Part shown: piece after piece, positions 5,889 through 12,229 of the stretch
Layout: each line of letters starts with the position of its first letter
How positions within the stretch are numbered: the first letter of the stretch is position 1
Assembly (NCBI GenBank): GCA_040830545.1
Contig: JBFOMB010000081.1
Coordinates: 1 to 12,229, forward strand
Length of the DNA: 12,229 nt
From: HXMU1420-2 sp040830545
GTDB lineage: Bacteria > Pseudomonadota > Alphaproteobacteria > Rhodobacterales > Rhodobacteraceae
Direction of reading: 5' to 3'
The notes under the pieces: model-generated
Database searches by the model: none
What the model saw: only the letters and a program-made list of their open reading frames with translations
Told to the model about the DNA's origin: nothing
Program-made: the position numbers and the translations under genes

Positions 5889-7687
5889 TTGTCATCCGTC
5901 TTGGGCGTGCGCTTGAAGCCGGATTTGATGTTGCCGAAGACATCCGGGGTATACCCCTGGCTGCGCATGATCAGGTATTGCTGGGTGAATGTGATCGTGT
6001 TGTTCGCGATCCAGTACACCACAAGCCCGCTTGCAAAGCCGCCCAGCATGAACATGAACACCCACGGCATCCAGGCAAAGATCATCGCCTGTGTCGCGTC
6101 TGTTGGTGCCGGGTTCAGCTTTTGCTGCAGCCACATCGAGATACCCAGCAGCAGAGGCAGGATGCCGATGAAGATCAGCGCCATGAGCGAATCTGGCTGC
6201 GGTCCGGCCCAGGGCAGCAGGCCAAACAGGTTCATGATCGAGGTCGGATCCGGTGCGCTGAGGTCTTTGAACGGGCCAAACCACGGGGCTTGGCGCAGTT
6301 CGATGGTGACAAAGATCACCTTATACAGCGAGAAGAAGATCGGGATCTGCATCAGGATTGGCAGACAGCCCGCAGCCGGGTTCACCTTTTCCTTCTTGTA
6401 CAGCTCCATCATGCCCTGCTGCATCTTTTGACGGTCATCGCCTGCAGCTTCTTTCAGGGCTTCCATCTGGGGCTGCAATTCCTTCATCTTCGCCATCGAG
6501 ACATAGGATTTGAACGCCAGCGGGAACAGGATCGCCTTGATGATCAGGGTCAGGCCAATGATGGACCAGCCCATATTGCCGATCAGAGCGTTGATGTTGT
6601 GCAACAGCCAGAAGATCGGCTTGGTCAGGAAGAATAACCAGCCCAAGTCGATTCTGTCGATGAATTTCTGCACACCTTCCGCCTGGTACTCGCGGATGGC
6701 TTCCCATTCCTTGGCCCCGGCGAACAGGCGCGTGGTGACTTCTGCGATTTCACCAGCAGCGACAGTCAGCGTCGGCGTCTTGATGTCGGCCTGATAGACT
6801 TTGTTCTGGTTGTTGAACTTCGCCGACGCGGTGAAAACCGACCCCTGTTCCGGGATCAGCGTCGTCATCCAGTAGTGATCCGTGAATCCGATCCAGCCGT
6901 CATTCATGTTCTCGAACGACTCGGTCTCATCCTGAAGGTCGCCATAGTCGACCTCGGTGAGGGTGCCGTCTGCCATGCTGATCAGGCCTTCATGCAGGAT
7001 GAAGAAGTTCTTCAGGTCCGGAATGTCGCCATCTTCGCCAATGCCGTGGCGGGCAAGGATGCCGTAGGGGGCCATGGCGACCGTGGACTGGGACGTGTTC
7101 TCAACCGATTGGGTGACTGTGAACATATAGTTTTCGTCCACCGAAACCGTGCGGCGGAAGGTCAGCCCTTTGCCGTTTTCCCATTTCAGGGTGATCGGTG
7201 TGTCAACGCCCAGCGTTTCGCCTTGTTCGACAGTCCACAGCGTGTTGGGGCCGGGCACGTCATCTCCGCCTACGCCGGTGCCAGGCGCCCAGCCGTACAG
7301 GGCGTAATATGCGGATTCCGTGCCGACCGGCGACAGCAGCTCGACAATCGGTGCGCCTTCGTCAATCGAGACCTTGTAGTCCTTCAGGAACAGCTCATCG
7401 ATCCGACCACCCGACAGCGACAGGCTGCCTTTCAGGCGGGGGGTATCGATATCAACCCGCGCGGCCTGCTCTTCGGGCAGTGCTTCTTCGGTGGCGGCCG
7501 AGGCGTCGCCCGTAGTGCCGGTGCCCGATGCGGTGGGGGTTTGAACCTCCGTGCCTTCGACGGCTGTGATCTCGGCCTGTTCTGTCGTGGGTGTTTGTTC
7601 CGGCGGGGGGAACAGCACGAACCAGACAAGGATCACGAGAAAGCTGAGCGCGGTTGCAAGGATGAGATTCTTGTTCTGATCGTCCAT
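5885..7687 (-). CDS. yidC: Membrane protein insertase YidC
   Basis: YidC inserts and folds inner-membrane proteins, alone or with the Sec translocon. The 600-residue protein has an N-terminal helix (about 8-26, LILATALSFLVILVWFVLF), a Thr/Glu/Ala-rich linker (about 30-75), a large periplasmic domain, and the conserved C-terminal insertase domain. That domain includes IIGLTLIIKAILFPL, a cytoplasmic coiled hairpin (MAKMKELQPQMEALKEAAGD), the signature VNPAAGCLPILMQIPIFFSLY and the final helices ending VVYWIANNTITFTQQYLIM. The hydrophilic-groove arginine of E. coli YidC appears to be a lysine here (IIKAILF). I chose the ATG at 7687 (MDDQNKN, the usual Gram-negative start) with AAGGTGG nine bases upstream. 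A longer frame from 7732 adds 15 non-conserved residues and overlaps a candidate promoter. It heads a coupled chain with MOSC, engB and a DUF2946-like gene. Confidence 0.98.
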   Translation of the reverse strand: MDDQNKNLILATALSFLVILVWFVLFPPPEQTPTTEQAEITAVEGTEVQTPTASGTGTTGDASAATEEALPEEQAARVDIDTPRLKGSLSLSGGRIDELFLKDYKVSIDEGAPIVELLSPVGTESAYYALYGWAPGTGVGGDDVPGPNTLWTVEQGETLGVDTPITLKWENGKGLTFRRTVSVDENYMFTVTQSVENTSQSTVAMAPYGILARHGIGEDGDIPDLKNFFILHEGLISMADGTLTEVDYGDLQDETESFENMNDGWIGFTDHYWMTTLIPEQGSVFTASAKFNNQNKVYQADIKTPTLTVAAGEIAEVTTRLFAGAKEWEAIREYQAEGVQKFIDRIDLGWLFFLTKPIFWLLHNINALIGNMGWSIIGLTLIIKAILFPLAFKSYVSMAKMKELQPQMEALKEAAGDDRQKMQQGMMELYKKEKVNPAAGCLPILMQIPIFFSLYKVIFVTIELRQAPWFGPFKDLSAPDPTSIMNLFGLLPWAGPQPDSLMALIFIGILPLLLGISMWLQQKLNPAPTDATQAMIFAWMPWVFMFMLGGFASGLVVYWIANNTITFTQQYLIMRSQGYTPDVFGNIKSGFKRTPKTDDK

Positions 7688-7726
7688 CGGGGACAGCCAC
7701 CTTAAGCAGGGAAACACACCCGGTGG

Positions 7727-7755
7727 GTTCAACAGAGTGCAGGCCCAAAGGTCAA
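7727..7755 (-). promoter_or_regulatory. Candidate promoter for the yidC operon
   Basis: On the minus strand TTGACC (7755-7750; 5 of 6 match to the -35 consensus, preceded by C) is followed after 17 bases by TTGAAC (7732-7727; 3 of 6 match to the -10 consensus), about 40 bases before the yidC ATG. It lies in the 123-base gap after the GGDEF-EAL gene. The -35 element is good and the -10 element weak. Supported by pattern and position only. Confidence 0.35.
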
Positions 7756-7810
7756 GCGGAATCGCCTATCATTTCGTCACGGATCGCGATTCTGTGGCGT
7801 AAACCGACGA

Positions 7811-9355
7811 TTATTGGCCGGTCTTCCGCCCAATCTTCGGCACGCCGTTGACCTTGTTCTGGTGTGCCGCAATCCAGTCCAGCGTCTTTTCAAAGGGCAT
7901 TGGCTTGCCGATCCCAAAGCCCTGAACGTGGTCACATCCCAATTGCGCCATCAAAGCGTGCTCGCCCGGTGTCTCGACACCTTCGGCCAGCGTTTCGACG
8001 TTCAGCCGCTCGGCCATGGTCAGAATGGCGCTGACCAGTTGCTGCTGGCTGGCATCCCGGTCGGCCTTGGCCACGAAAGAGCGGTCAATTTTGATCCGTG
8101 AGACATCAAAGCGTTTGATTGATGCTATGGAGGCGTGTCCGGTGCCAAAGTCATCCAGATCGATGCAGCACCCCAGCTGCGACAGGCTGGTCACGTTGCG
8201 GGTGATCACGTCGTCAGGGCGGCGCGAGAAAACCGTTTCCAGGACCTCTACCGCCAGCCGGTCCGGTGTCAGATCATTCTGGTCCAACTCCCATTTGAGG
8301 CGGTCGATCAGGGTTGGGTCGCGCAGCTCATCCGAGGAAAAATTCACGCCGATCCTCGGCACAACAACACCCGCGCGAACCCAATCGTGCATGGCCGCAA
8401 AGGCGTGGTGGCGCATCGCCTGACCCAAACGTTCCATCAGCTCGGCCTGCTCGGCAAAGGGTAGAAACACTTGAGGGCCCAAAACACCTTTCTGAGGGTG
8501 TTCCCACCGCGCCAGCGCTTCGAATCCAGTGACGCACCCAGTATCCGTCGAAATTTAGGGCTGAAACCACGGGCGGATTTCACCGCTGTCCAACGCGGCG
8601 TCGAATTCCTCGCGCAGGTTGGTTCGAATGCGTGAGCGGCGGCGGGTCTCGCTGGAAAACGCACGGATGGTGGATGGCCCGTTCCGCTGCGCCTCGCCCA
8701 ACGCGGCTGAGGCGGCGTCAATCCAGCCCTCATACGGGCCGTCTGCCACGCTGGACAGTTGGCTGAACCCGATCGAACAGGAAACATAAACCCCGGTGCC
8801 ATTGAGCGTAACCGGTTCTTCCACGACGGATTGAATGCGCCCGGCCATCTGAATGCAGGCTTCAAGATCCAACTGATGAGACGGGTGCAAGCCAATTGCG
8901 ATCTTGTTCTGATCCAGCCGTGTCACGATGTCCTGTGAACGGACGACCGACAGAATGCGGTTGCCGAATTGCTCAGCCAAGTGGTTGGCCGCAGCATTGC
9001 CGTGAAGGTCCAGAAAGTCAGCGAAACCATCCAGCGCGACAATCATGCAGGCTGAATCTGCTCCACGCACACCGGCTGATCTGAAAACCCCCTCCATCTC
9101 AGCGGCGAAAACATCACGCGCCATCAAGCCACTAGATGGACCGCGCCGAGTGTGAGGTCGTTCGACCCGTGTACCCAGTGCGGACAGGCCCGCGAGTACA
9201 AGCGGCAATCCCAATGCGACGACAACCAAAACCCGCTCACCACCGATCCAGAACGCCGCCAAACTGATCGCTGGCGCGAAGGCCAATGCGGCAGGCCCGC
9301 TCAGAACAGAGGTGAGAGAATCGAGAAGACGCTCGACATTGATATGTTTCCACAT
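7811..9355 (-). pseudogene. Membrane degenerate-GGDEF/EAL c-di-GMP phosphodiesterase, interrupted by one in-frame TAA
   Basis: Read through one stop this is a 514-codon protein. Two N-terminal membrane helices lie at about 22-38 and 42-60. A GGDEF domain spans about 100-245; its active-site loop reads RLDQNKIAI (146-154) instead of the RxGGDEF consensus, so no cyclase activity is expected. A C-terminal EAL domain follows. The EAL catalytic set looks intact: Glu279 of GFEALARW, Asn338, Glu370, DDFGTG at 401-406, Lys422, Glu458 in AEGVET and Gln478. This predicts a c-di-GMP phosphodiesterase with a degenerate regulatory GGDEF. Codon 267 is TAA, between WFQP and ISTDTGCVTGFEALARW, in the first strand of the EAL domain. 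Both halves share one frame. CAA (Gln) to TAA is the likely change. Without readthrough, the product would be a membrane-bound degenerate GGDEF stub. The second open fragment (from a TTG at 8482) lacks the EAL glutamate. The ATG at 9355 has only a distant AGGGG. Confidence 0.87.
8555..8557 (-). other. In-frame ochre (TAA) codon inside the GGDEF-EAL gene
   Basis: The minus strand reads TGG TTT CAG CCC TAA ATT TCG ACG. Family members usually have Gln or a similar residue after FQP, so a single C-to-T transition explains it. The fragments are separated by 873 bases from start to start, a multiple of three, so no indel is involved. TAA is the normal terminator of the ABC ATPase, SixA-like and ttcA genes here, which argues against general TAA suppression. 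Confidence 0.9.
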
Positions 9356-9356
9356 C

Positions 9357-9411
9357 GGTTTTCTGGACCCCTACGTTTTGTATGGCACGTTCCGGGCAAC
9401 CGTAGAAAACC
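9357..9411 (-). promoter_or_regulatory. Possible leader hairpin over the ribosome-binding region of the GGDEF-EAL gene
   Basis: In the 71-base gap after ttcA, minus-strand RNA can pair GGUUUU (9411-9406) with AAAACC (9362-9357) and CUACG (9405-9401) with CGUAG (9375-9371). This forms an 11-base-pair stem with one 8-base bulge and a 25-base loop. The only Shine-Dalgarno-like run (AGGGG) lies at the stem/bulge edge, and the ATG at 9355 begins one base beyond the stem. It could limit translation, or simply be a ttcA 3' structure; no U tract follows it. Visible by eye, not folded computationally. Confidence 0.35.
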
Positions 9412-9426
9412 AATCTGAGTCAGACG

Positions 9427-10320
9427 TTAACGCAATTGCGGAATTTCGTCCGAATTTTCGTTACTTTTGTTCGGGTTCAGGGCGAGGTTCGCGAAATCGA
9501 ACAGTTTGGGGTCCAACAGATGCGAGGGCCGCGCATTGGTCAGCGCCCGGAACATCACCTGCCGCCGACCGGGGCTGTTCTTTTCCCATTGGTCCAGTAT
9601 CTGCTTTACTTGCTGGCGCTGTAGGCCGTCCTGACTGCCACACAGATCACACGGAATGATGGGGTAGCTCATCGAATTGGCGAATTTCTCGCAATCGGCC
9701 TCGGCCACATGGGCAAGGGGGCGGAAGACGAACAGATCACCTTCTTCATTCACCAGTTTAGGCGGCATCGTCGCCAGACGACCGCCGTGGAACAGGTTCA
9801 TGAAGAATGTCTCAAGGATATCGTTACGGTGATGGCCCAAAACCACGGCCGAGCACCCCTCTTCGCGCGCAATCCTGTACAGGTTCCCCCGGCGCAGGCG
9901 GGAACACAGCGCGCAATAGGTGCGGCCCTGCGGGACCTTGTCCATCACGACGGAGTACGTGTCTTGGTATTCGATGCGATGGGGGACGCCCATACGTTCC
10001 AAAAACTCGGGCAGGACGCTGGCGGGAAAACCCGGTTGGCCCTGATCCAGATTGCAGGCCAGCAGATCAACCGGCAGTAGGCCGCGCCATTTCAGCTCAT
10101 ACAGTACTGCCAGCAAGGTATAGCTGTCTTTGCCGCCCGACAGGCAGATCAGCCAGCGAGGCGGTTTGCCATCTTTGTGATGCGCTGACGGATCAACCAT
10201 CCCGTAGTGCTCAATGGCTTCGCGGGTCTGGCGCACAATGCGTTTGCGCAGCTTTTTGAACTCGGTGGTCGAGGGCGCGCCGGCAAAGAGCGGGTGGATA
10301 TCGTCAGCTTCGTCAAACAT
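9427..10320 (-). CDS. ttcA: tRNA 2-thiocytidine(32) synthetase TtcA
   Basis: TtcA is a cytoplasmic [4Fe-4S] enzyme that activates cytidine 32 of certain tRNAs with ATP and replaces its 2-oxygen with sulfur. The 297-residue protein has the PP-loop SGGKDS at 61-66. The cluster cysteines appear as Cys136 and Cys139 in YCALCSRLRRG, plus Cys224 in IIPCDLCGSQ, matching the three-cysteine pattern known for E. coli TtcA. LGHHRNDILETFFMNLFHGG (161-180) is the other family hallmark. The ATG at 10320 has AGGGG eight bases upstream. It begins 44 bases after aidB with only a weak 5-base stem between them, so cotranscription with aidB is plausible. The last ~15 residues are Asn/Ser/Glu-rich and not conserved. 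Confidence 0.96.
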   Translation of the reverse strand: MFDEADDIHPLFAGAPSTTEFKKLRKRIVRQTREAIEHYGMVDPSAHHKDGKPPRWLICLSGGKDSYTLLAVLYELKWRGLLPVDLLACNLDQGQPGFPASVLPEFLERMGVPHRIEYQDTYSVVMDKVPQGRTYCALCSRLRRGNLYRIAREEGCSAVVLGHHRNDILETFFMNLFHGGRLATMPPKLVNEEGDLFVFRPLAHVAEADCEKFANSMSYPIIPCDLCGSQDGLQRQQVKQILDQWEKNSPGRRQVMFRALTNARPSHLLDPKLFDFANLALNPNKSNENSDEIPQLR

Positions 10321-10364
10321 GCGCAGCCCCTACAGCAGATGGGGCAACCGGACAAGTGGTCTGG

Positions 10365-11981
10365 TCAACCCAGCCGCTCCAATAGGGCGCTTGTGTCCAG
10401 CCCCTGCACCGATCCGGGAATGTGCCCACTGTTGCCTGTCACTCGGGTGGCGACGAACCCGTCAGCAACCGCGCTGGGCGCGTGGCGTATCAGTTGTGCG
10501 GCCGTCAGCAGCAACGCGGTGCGTTCCGCGAACCAACGCGCCTCGGCTTCGGGCGGCAGGGCTGGCCAGCGCGCGCGATGGGCCTTCAGCGCGGCGTCAT
10601 AGCCGCGATCCACGCCAGTTGCCGCGTCCAGTTCCGCTGCTAAAACTTCGGCGGTCAGTGGTTCCCGAGCCAAAGCGCGCAGGATGTCGAGGCAAATCAC
10701 ATTGCCCGATCCTTCCCAGATGCCGTTCAAAGGGGCCTCGCGATATAGCAGGGGGAGGGGCGTGTCCTCGACATAGCTCATGCCGCCCAACACCTCCATC
10801 GCTTCGACCACAACCACAGGGCAGCGCTTGTTGTTCAGGAACTTGGCCAGCGCAACGGTGATCCGGGCAAAGGCCTTTTCTTCGGGCGTCTGACCATCGA
10901 AGGCCTGCGCCACGCGCACTCCCAACGTCAGCGCGCCTTCCCAATCCAGAACGAGATCGGCCAAGACGGCGCGCATCAGGGGTTGGTCGATCAACCGCCG
11001 CTGAAAGGCGCTGCGGTGGCTGACCCAGTGATGTGCCTCAGAGAGCGCCGCACGCATCAGACCTGCGGGAGCTATCGCAGTGTCCAGCCTTGTGTGATGC
11101 ACCATTTCCAGAATGGTGCGAATACCTGCGCCTTCGTCTCCCAACTGGTAAGCCAATGCATCGTGATATTCGATTTCGGCCGAGGCGTTGGACCTGTTGC
11201 CCAGCTTGTCCTTCAGCCGCATCAGGTGGATGGGATTGCGCCAACCATCCAGCCAGCGGGGAACAAGAAAACAGGTCAACCCGCCGGGGGCCTGCGCCAA
11301 TGTCAGGAACCCGTCGGACATCGGGGCAGAGCAGAACCATTTATGCCCGCGCAACCGCCAGTGTTCCCCGTCCCGCAGGGCGGTCGTGGTATTGGCCCGA
11401 ATGTCCGAGCCGCCCTGTTTCTCGGTCATCGCCATGCCCAGCGTGGCGCTGTTTTTTTCGGCGATGGGCTTTGTGGAGGGATCATACGTGTATTCGGTTA
11501 AAGGTGGGGTCCAGACGGACGCGACCTGCGGGTTGGCTGCCAGCGCGGGTACTGCGGCGTAGGTCATGGTGAGGGGGCAACAATGGCCGGGCTCGACCTG
11601 GCTGGCCATATACACCATCGCGGCATGGGTGGCGTGGCCGCCGGGCTGGTTGCCCCAGGCAAACGCAGCATAGCCCGCAGTCTGACTGATCTGCATCATC
11701 TGATGGTAGGCCGGGTGAAACCGCACCTCGTCAAGACGCCTTCCGCCGGAGTCGAAGAGCCGCAATTCAGGCGGATACCGGTTGGCGTCGCGCCCCAGTG
11801 CGCGGGTTTCGGCGCGGCCCAGTGTGGCCCCGTATGCAGCAAGTGTTTCCGTGTGATCACCGGCGAGCCCCATGGCATGACGCAGGACCGGGTCCGCGTT
11901 CCACAGGTCAATGTCACCACGTGCGGGTGGCTGATTCAGCACGTCATGCGTGGGCAGGGACTGGCGCGCGTCGGATGTCAT
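10365..11981 (-). CDS. aidB: Acyl-CoA dehydrogenase family protein, AidB type
   Basis: This 538-residue flavoprotein matches AidB (541 residues in E. coli) in length and signatures: an N-terminal AidB-type extension (NQPPARGDIDLWNADPVLRH, about 16-35), the acyl-CoA dehydrogenase loop MTEKQGGSDIRANTT at 185-199, RGHKWFCSAP at 211-220, and VLGGMSYVEDTPLPLLYREAP leading to IWEGSGNVICLDILRAL around 397-437. Glu423 of IWEGSGN is at the expected catalytic position. In E. coli, AidB belongs to the Ada-controlled adaptive response to alkylation and binds DNA through its C-terminal part. Its native reaction is unsettled. Alphaproteobacterial homologues may instead act on branched-chain acyl-CoAs. The ATG at 11981 is the natural start. 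An imperfect palindrome lies 14 bases upstream, and I see no E. coli-type Ada box. yidD ends 67 bases upstream and ttcA starts 44 bases downstream. Confidence 0.9.
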   Translation of the reverse strand: MTSDARQSLPTHDVLNQPPARGDIDLWNADPVLRHAMGLAGDHTETLAAYGATLGRAETRALGRDANRYPPELRLFDSGGRRLDEVRFHPAYHQMMQISQTAGYAAFAWGNQPGGHATHAAMVYMASQVEPGHCCPLTMTYAAVPALAANPQVASVWTPPLTEYTYDPSTKPIAEKNSATLGMAMTEKQGGSDIRANTTTALRDGEHWRLRGHKWFCSAPMSDGFLTLAQAPGGLTCFLVPRWLDGWRNPIHLMRLKDKLGNRSNASAEIEYHDALAYQLGDEGAGIRTILEMVHHTRLDTAIAPAGLMRAALSEAHHWVSHRSAFQRRLIDQPLMRAVLADLVLDWEGALTLGVRVAQAFDGQTPEEKAFARITVALAKFLNNKRCPVVVVEAMEVLGGMSYVEDTPLPLLYREAPLNGIWEGSGNVICLDILRALAREPLTAEVLAAELDAATGVDRGYDAALKAHRARWPALPPEAEARWFAERTALLLTAAQLIRHAPSAVADGFVATRVTGNSGHIPGSVQGLDTSALLERLG

Positions 11982-11994
11982 CTGGACCTCGGGT

Positions 11995-12014
11995 TGAACA
12001 GGGTTAACTGTTCA
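11995..12014. promoter_or_regulatory. Palindrome just upstream of aidB, possible operator
   Basis: TGAACAG (11995-12001) and CTGTTCA (12008-12014) form a perfect 7-base inverted repeat around a 6-base AT-containing centre, ending 14 bases before the aidB ATG. A -35-like CTTGACC lies on the minus strand at 12036-12030, but no convincing -10 element follows at standard spacing. The site would fit a dimeric regulator or a short leader hairpin. It does not match the alphaproteobacterial LexA direct repeat (GTTC-N7-GTTC). Confidence 0.35.
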
Positions 12015-12048
12015 GCGCAGGCGCGCACCGGTCAAGTCTAACAAACGG

Positions 12049-12229
12049 TCAGGCGTGGTCATCCTTATCGGGAACCGGGTCATAGCCGTCGCTGCCCCAC
12101 GGGTGGCAGCGCCCGATCCTCCGCGCTGCCAGCCACGCGCCCTTGATGGCACCGTGTTTTTCCAGCGCCTCCAGCGCATAAGCGGAACAGGTGGGTTGAT
12201 AGCGGCAGTTGAAGCCGACCCAAGGGCTG
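12049..12229 (-). CDS. yidD: Membrane protein insertion efficiency factor YidD (5' end outside window)
   Basis: This is the C-terminal 60 residues of a YidD (UPF0161/DUF37) protein, a small membrane-associated factor that assists YidC-dependent insertion. The frame enters from the right edge as SPWVGFNCRYQPTCSAYALE, the family signature with its two cysteines, continues through RRIGRCHPWGSDGYDPVP, and ends at TGA (12049-12051). The N-terminal amphipathic part lies beyond the window. yidD normally precedes yidC in an rpmH-rnpA-yidD-yidC cluster. Here yidC is found only after aidB, ttcA and the GGDEF-EAL gene, about 4.4 kb away. It was identified by translating the edge region, because the open frame has no start inside the window. 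Confidence 0.95.
   Translation of the reverse strand, partial: SPWVGFNCRYQPTCSAYALEALEKHGAIKGAWLAARRIGRCHPWGSDGYDPVPDKDDHA

Noticed and set aside
7811..8482. An independent EAL protein starting at the TTG at 8482
   Set aside because: An AAAGG run lies nearby, but such a protein would lack the EAL motif glutamate and the first strand of the domain. The same frame encodes them upstream, so it is a remnant of the larger gene.
3706..8557. Alternative genetic code or general stop suppression
   Set aside because: The two internal stops are different codons (TAG and TAA), and TAA ends several ordinary genes in the window.
10326..10345. GCCCC/GGGGC stem between aidB and ttcA as a terminator
   Set aside because: The stem has only five pairs with a 10-base loop and no U tract, and it overlaps the ttcA ribosome-binding region.
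11982..12048. LexA or Ada control site upstream of aidB
   Set aside because: No GTTC-N7-GTTC direct repeat and no E. coli-like Ada box could be found. The GAAC/GTTC pair present is inverted with a 10-base spacing.
1..12229. CRISPR array, insertion sequence, tRNA, rRNA, or a defence or toxin-antitoxin system
   Set aside because: I saw no repeat-spacer pattern, transposase motif, terminal inverted repeats, tRNA-like fold or defence-associated domain. The window is mostly core-genome housekeeping genes.

Overview
The window looks like a chromosomal segment of a Rhodobacteraceae-type alphaproteobacterium (Roseobacter group). The basis is protein style, high GC, dense minus-strand packing, and the yidC - MOSC - engB - argB neighbourhood next to a BztD/AapP-type amino-acid transporter gene. 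Assignment below family level is not possible from the sequence alone. All identifications come from motif recognition; no database search was run.

Layout. At the left edge the 3' part of one plus-strand gene (ATPase of a polar amino-acid ABC importer, bztD-like) converges on a minus-strand block, with a strong UUCG-loop terminator between them. Everything else is on the minus strand. Read in transcription order (right to left): the 3' part of yidD (membrane-insertion efficiency factor), an aidB-type acyl-CoA dehydrogenase, ttcA (tRNA 2-thiolation), a broken degenerate-GGDEF/EAL c-di-GMP phosphodiesterase gene, yidC (membrane insertase), a MOSC-domain protein, engB (ribosome-assembly GTPase), a small DUF2946-like secreted or membrane protein, a broken PepSY-TM membrane protein gene, argB (arginine synthesis), a small 8-cysteine ferredoxin-like protein, and a SixA-type histidine phosphatase. 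No stretch above 300 bases lacks a gene; the largest gaps are about 113-123 bases and hold candidate promoters and a hairpin.

How the genes work together. yidC, MOSC, engB and DUF2946 are joined by three consecutive 4-base ATGA stop/start overlaps. They therefore probably form one translationally coupled operon, with a candidate promoter just upstream of yidC. argB, the ferredoxin-like gene and the SixA-like gene form a second tight unit (19-base gap, then another ATGA overlap), with its own candidate promoter. yidD and yidC, usually adjacent, are separated here by aidB, ttcA and the GGDEF-EAL gene.

Most notable observation. Two genes are each interrupted by a single in-frame nonsense codon with no frameshift: TAG at 3706-3708 in the PepSY-TM gene and TAA at 8555-8557 in the GGDEF-EAL gene. 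In both, family-typical protein continues in the same frame directly after the stop. The TAA lies 12 codons before the EAL glutamate, so the EAL signature falls in the gap between the two open fragments and would be missed by ordinary ORF calling. These are most simply two recent nonsense pseudogenes, or sequencing/assembly errors. Stop-codon readthrough is a less likely alternative. I found no convincing novel defence system, CRISPR array, mobile element or RNA gene.
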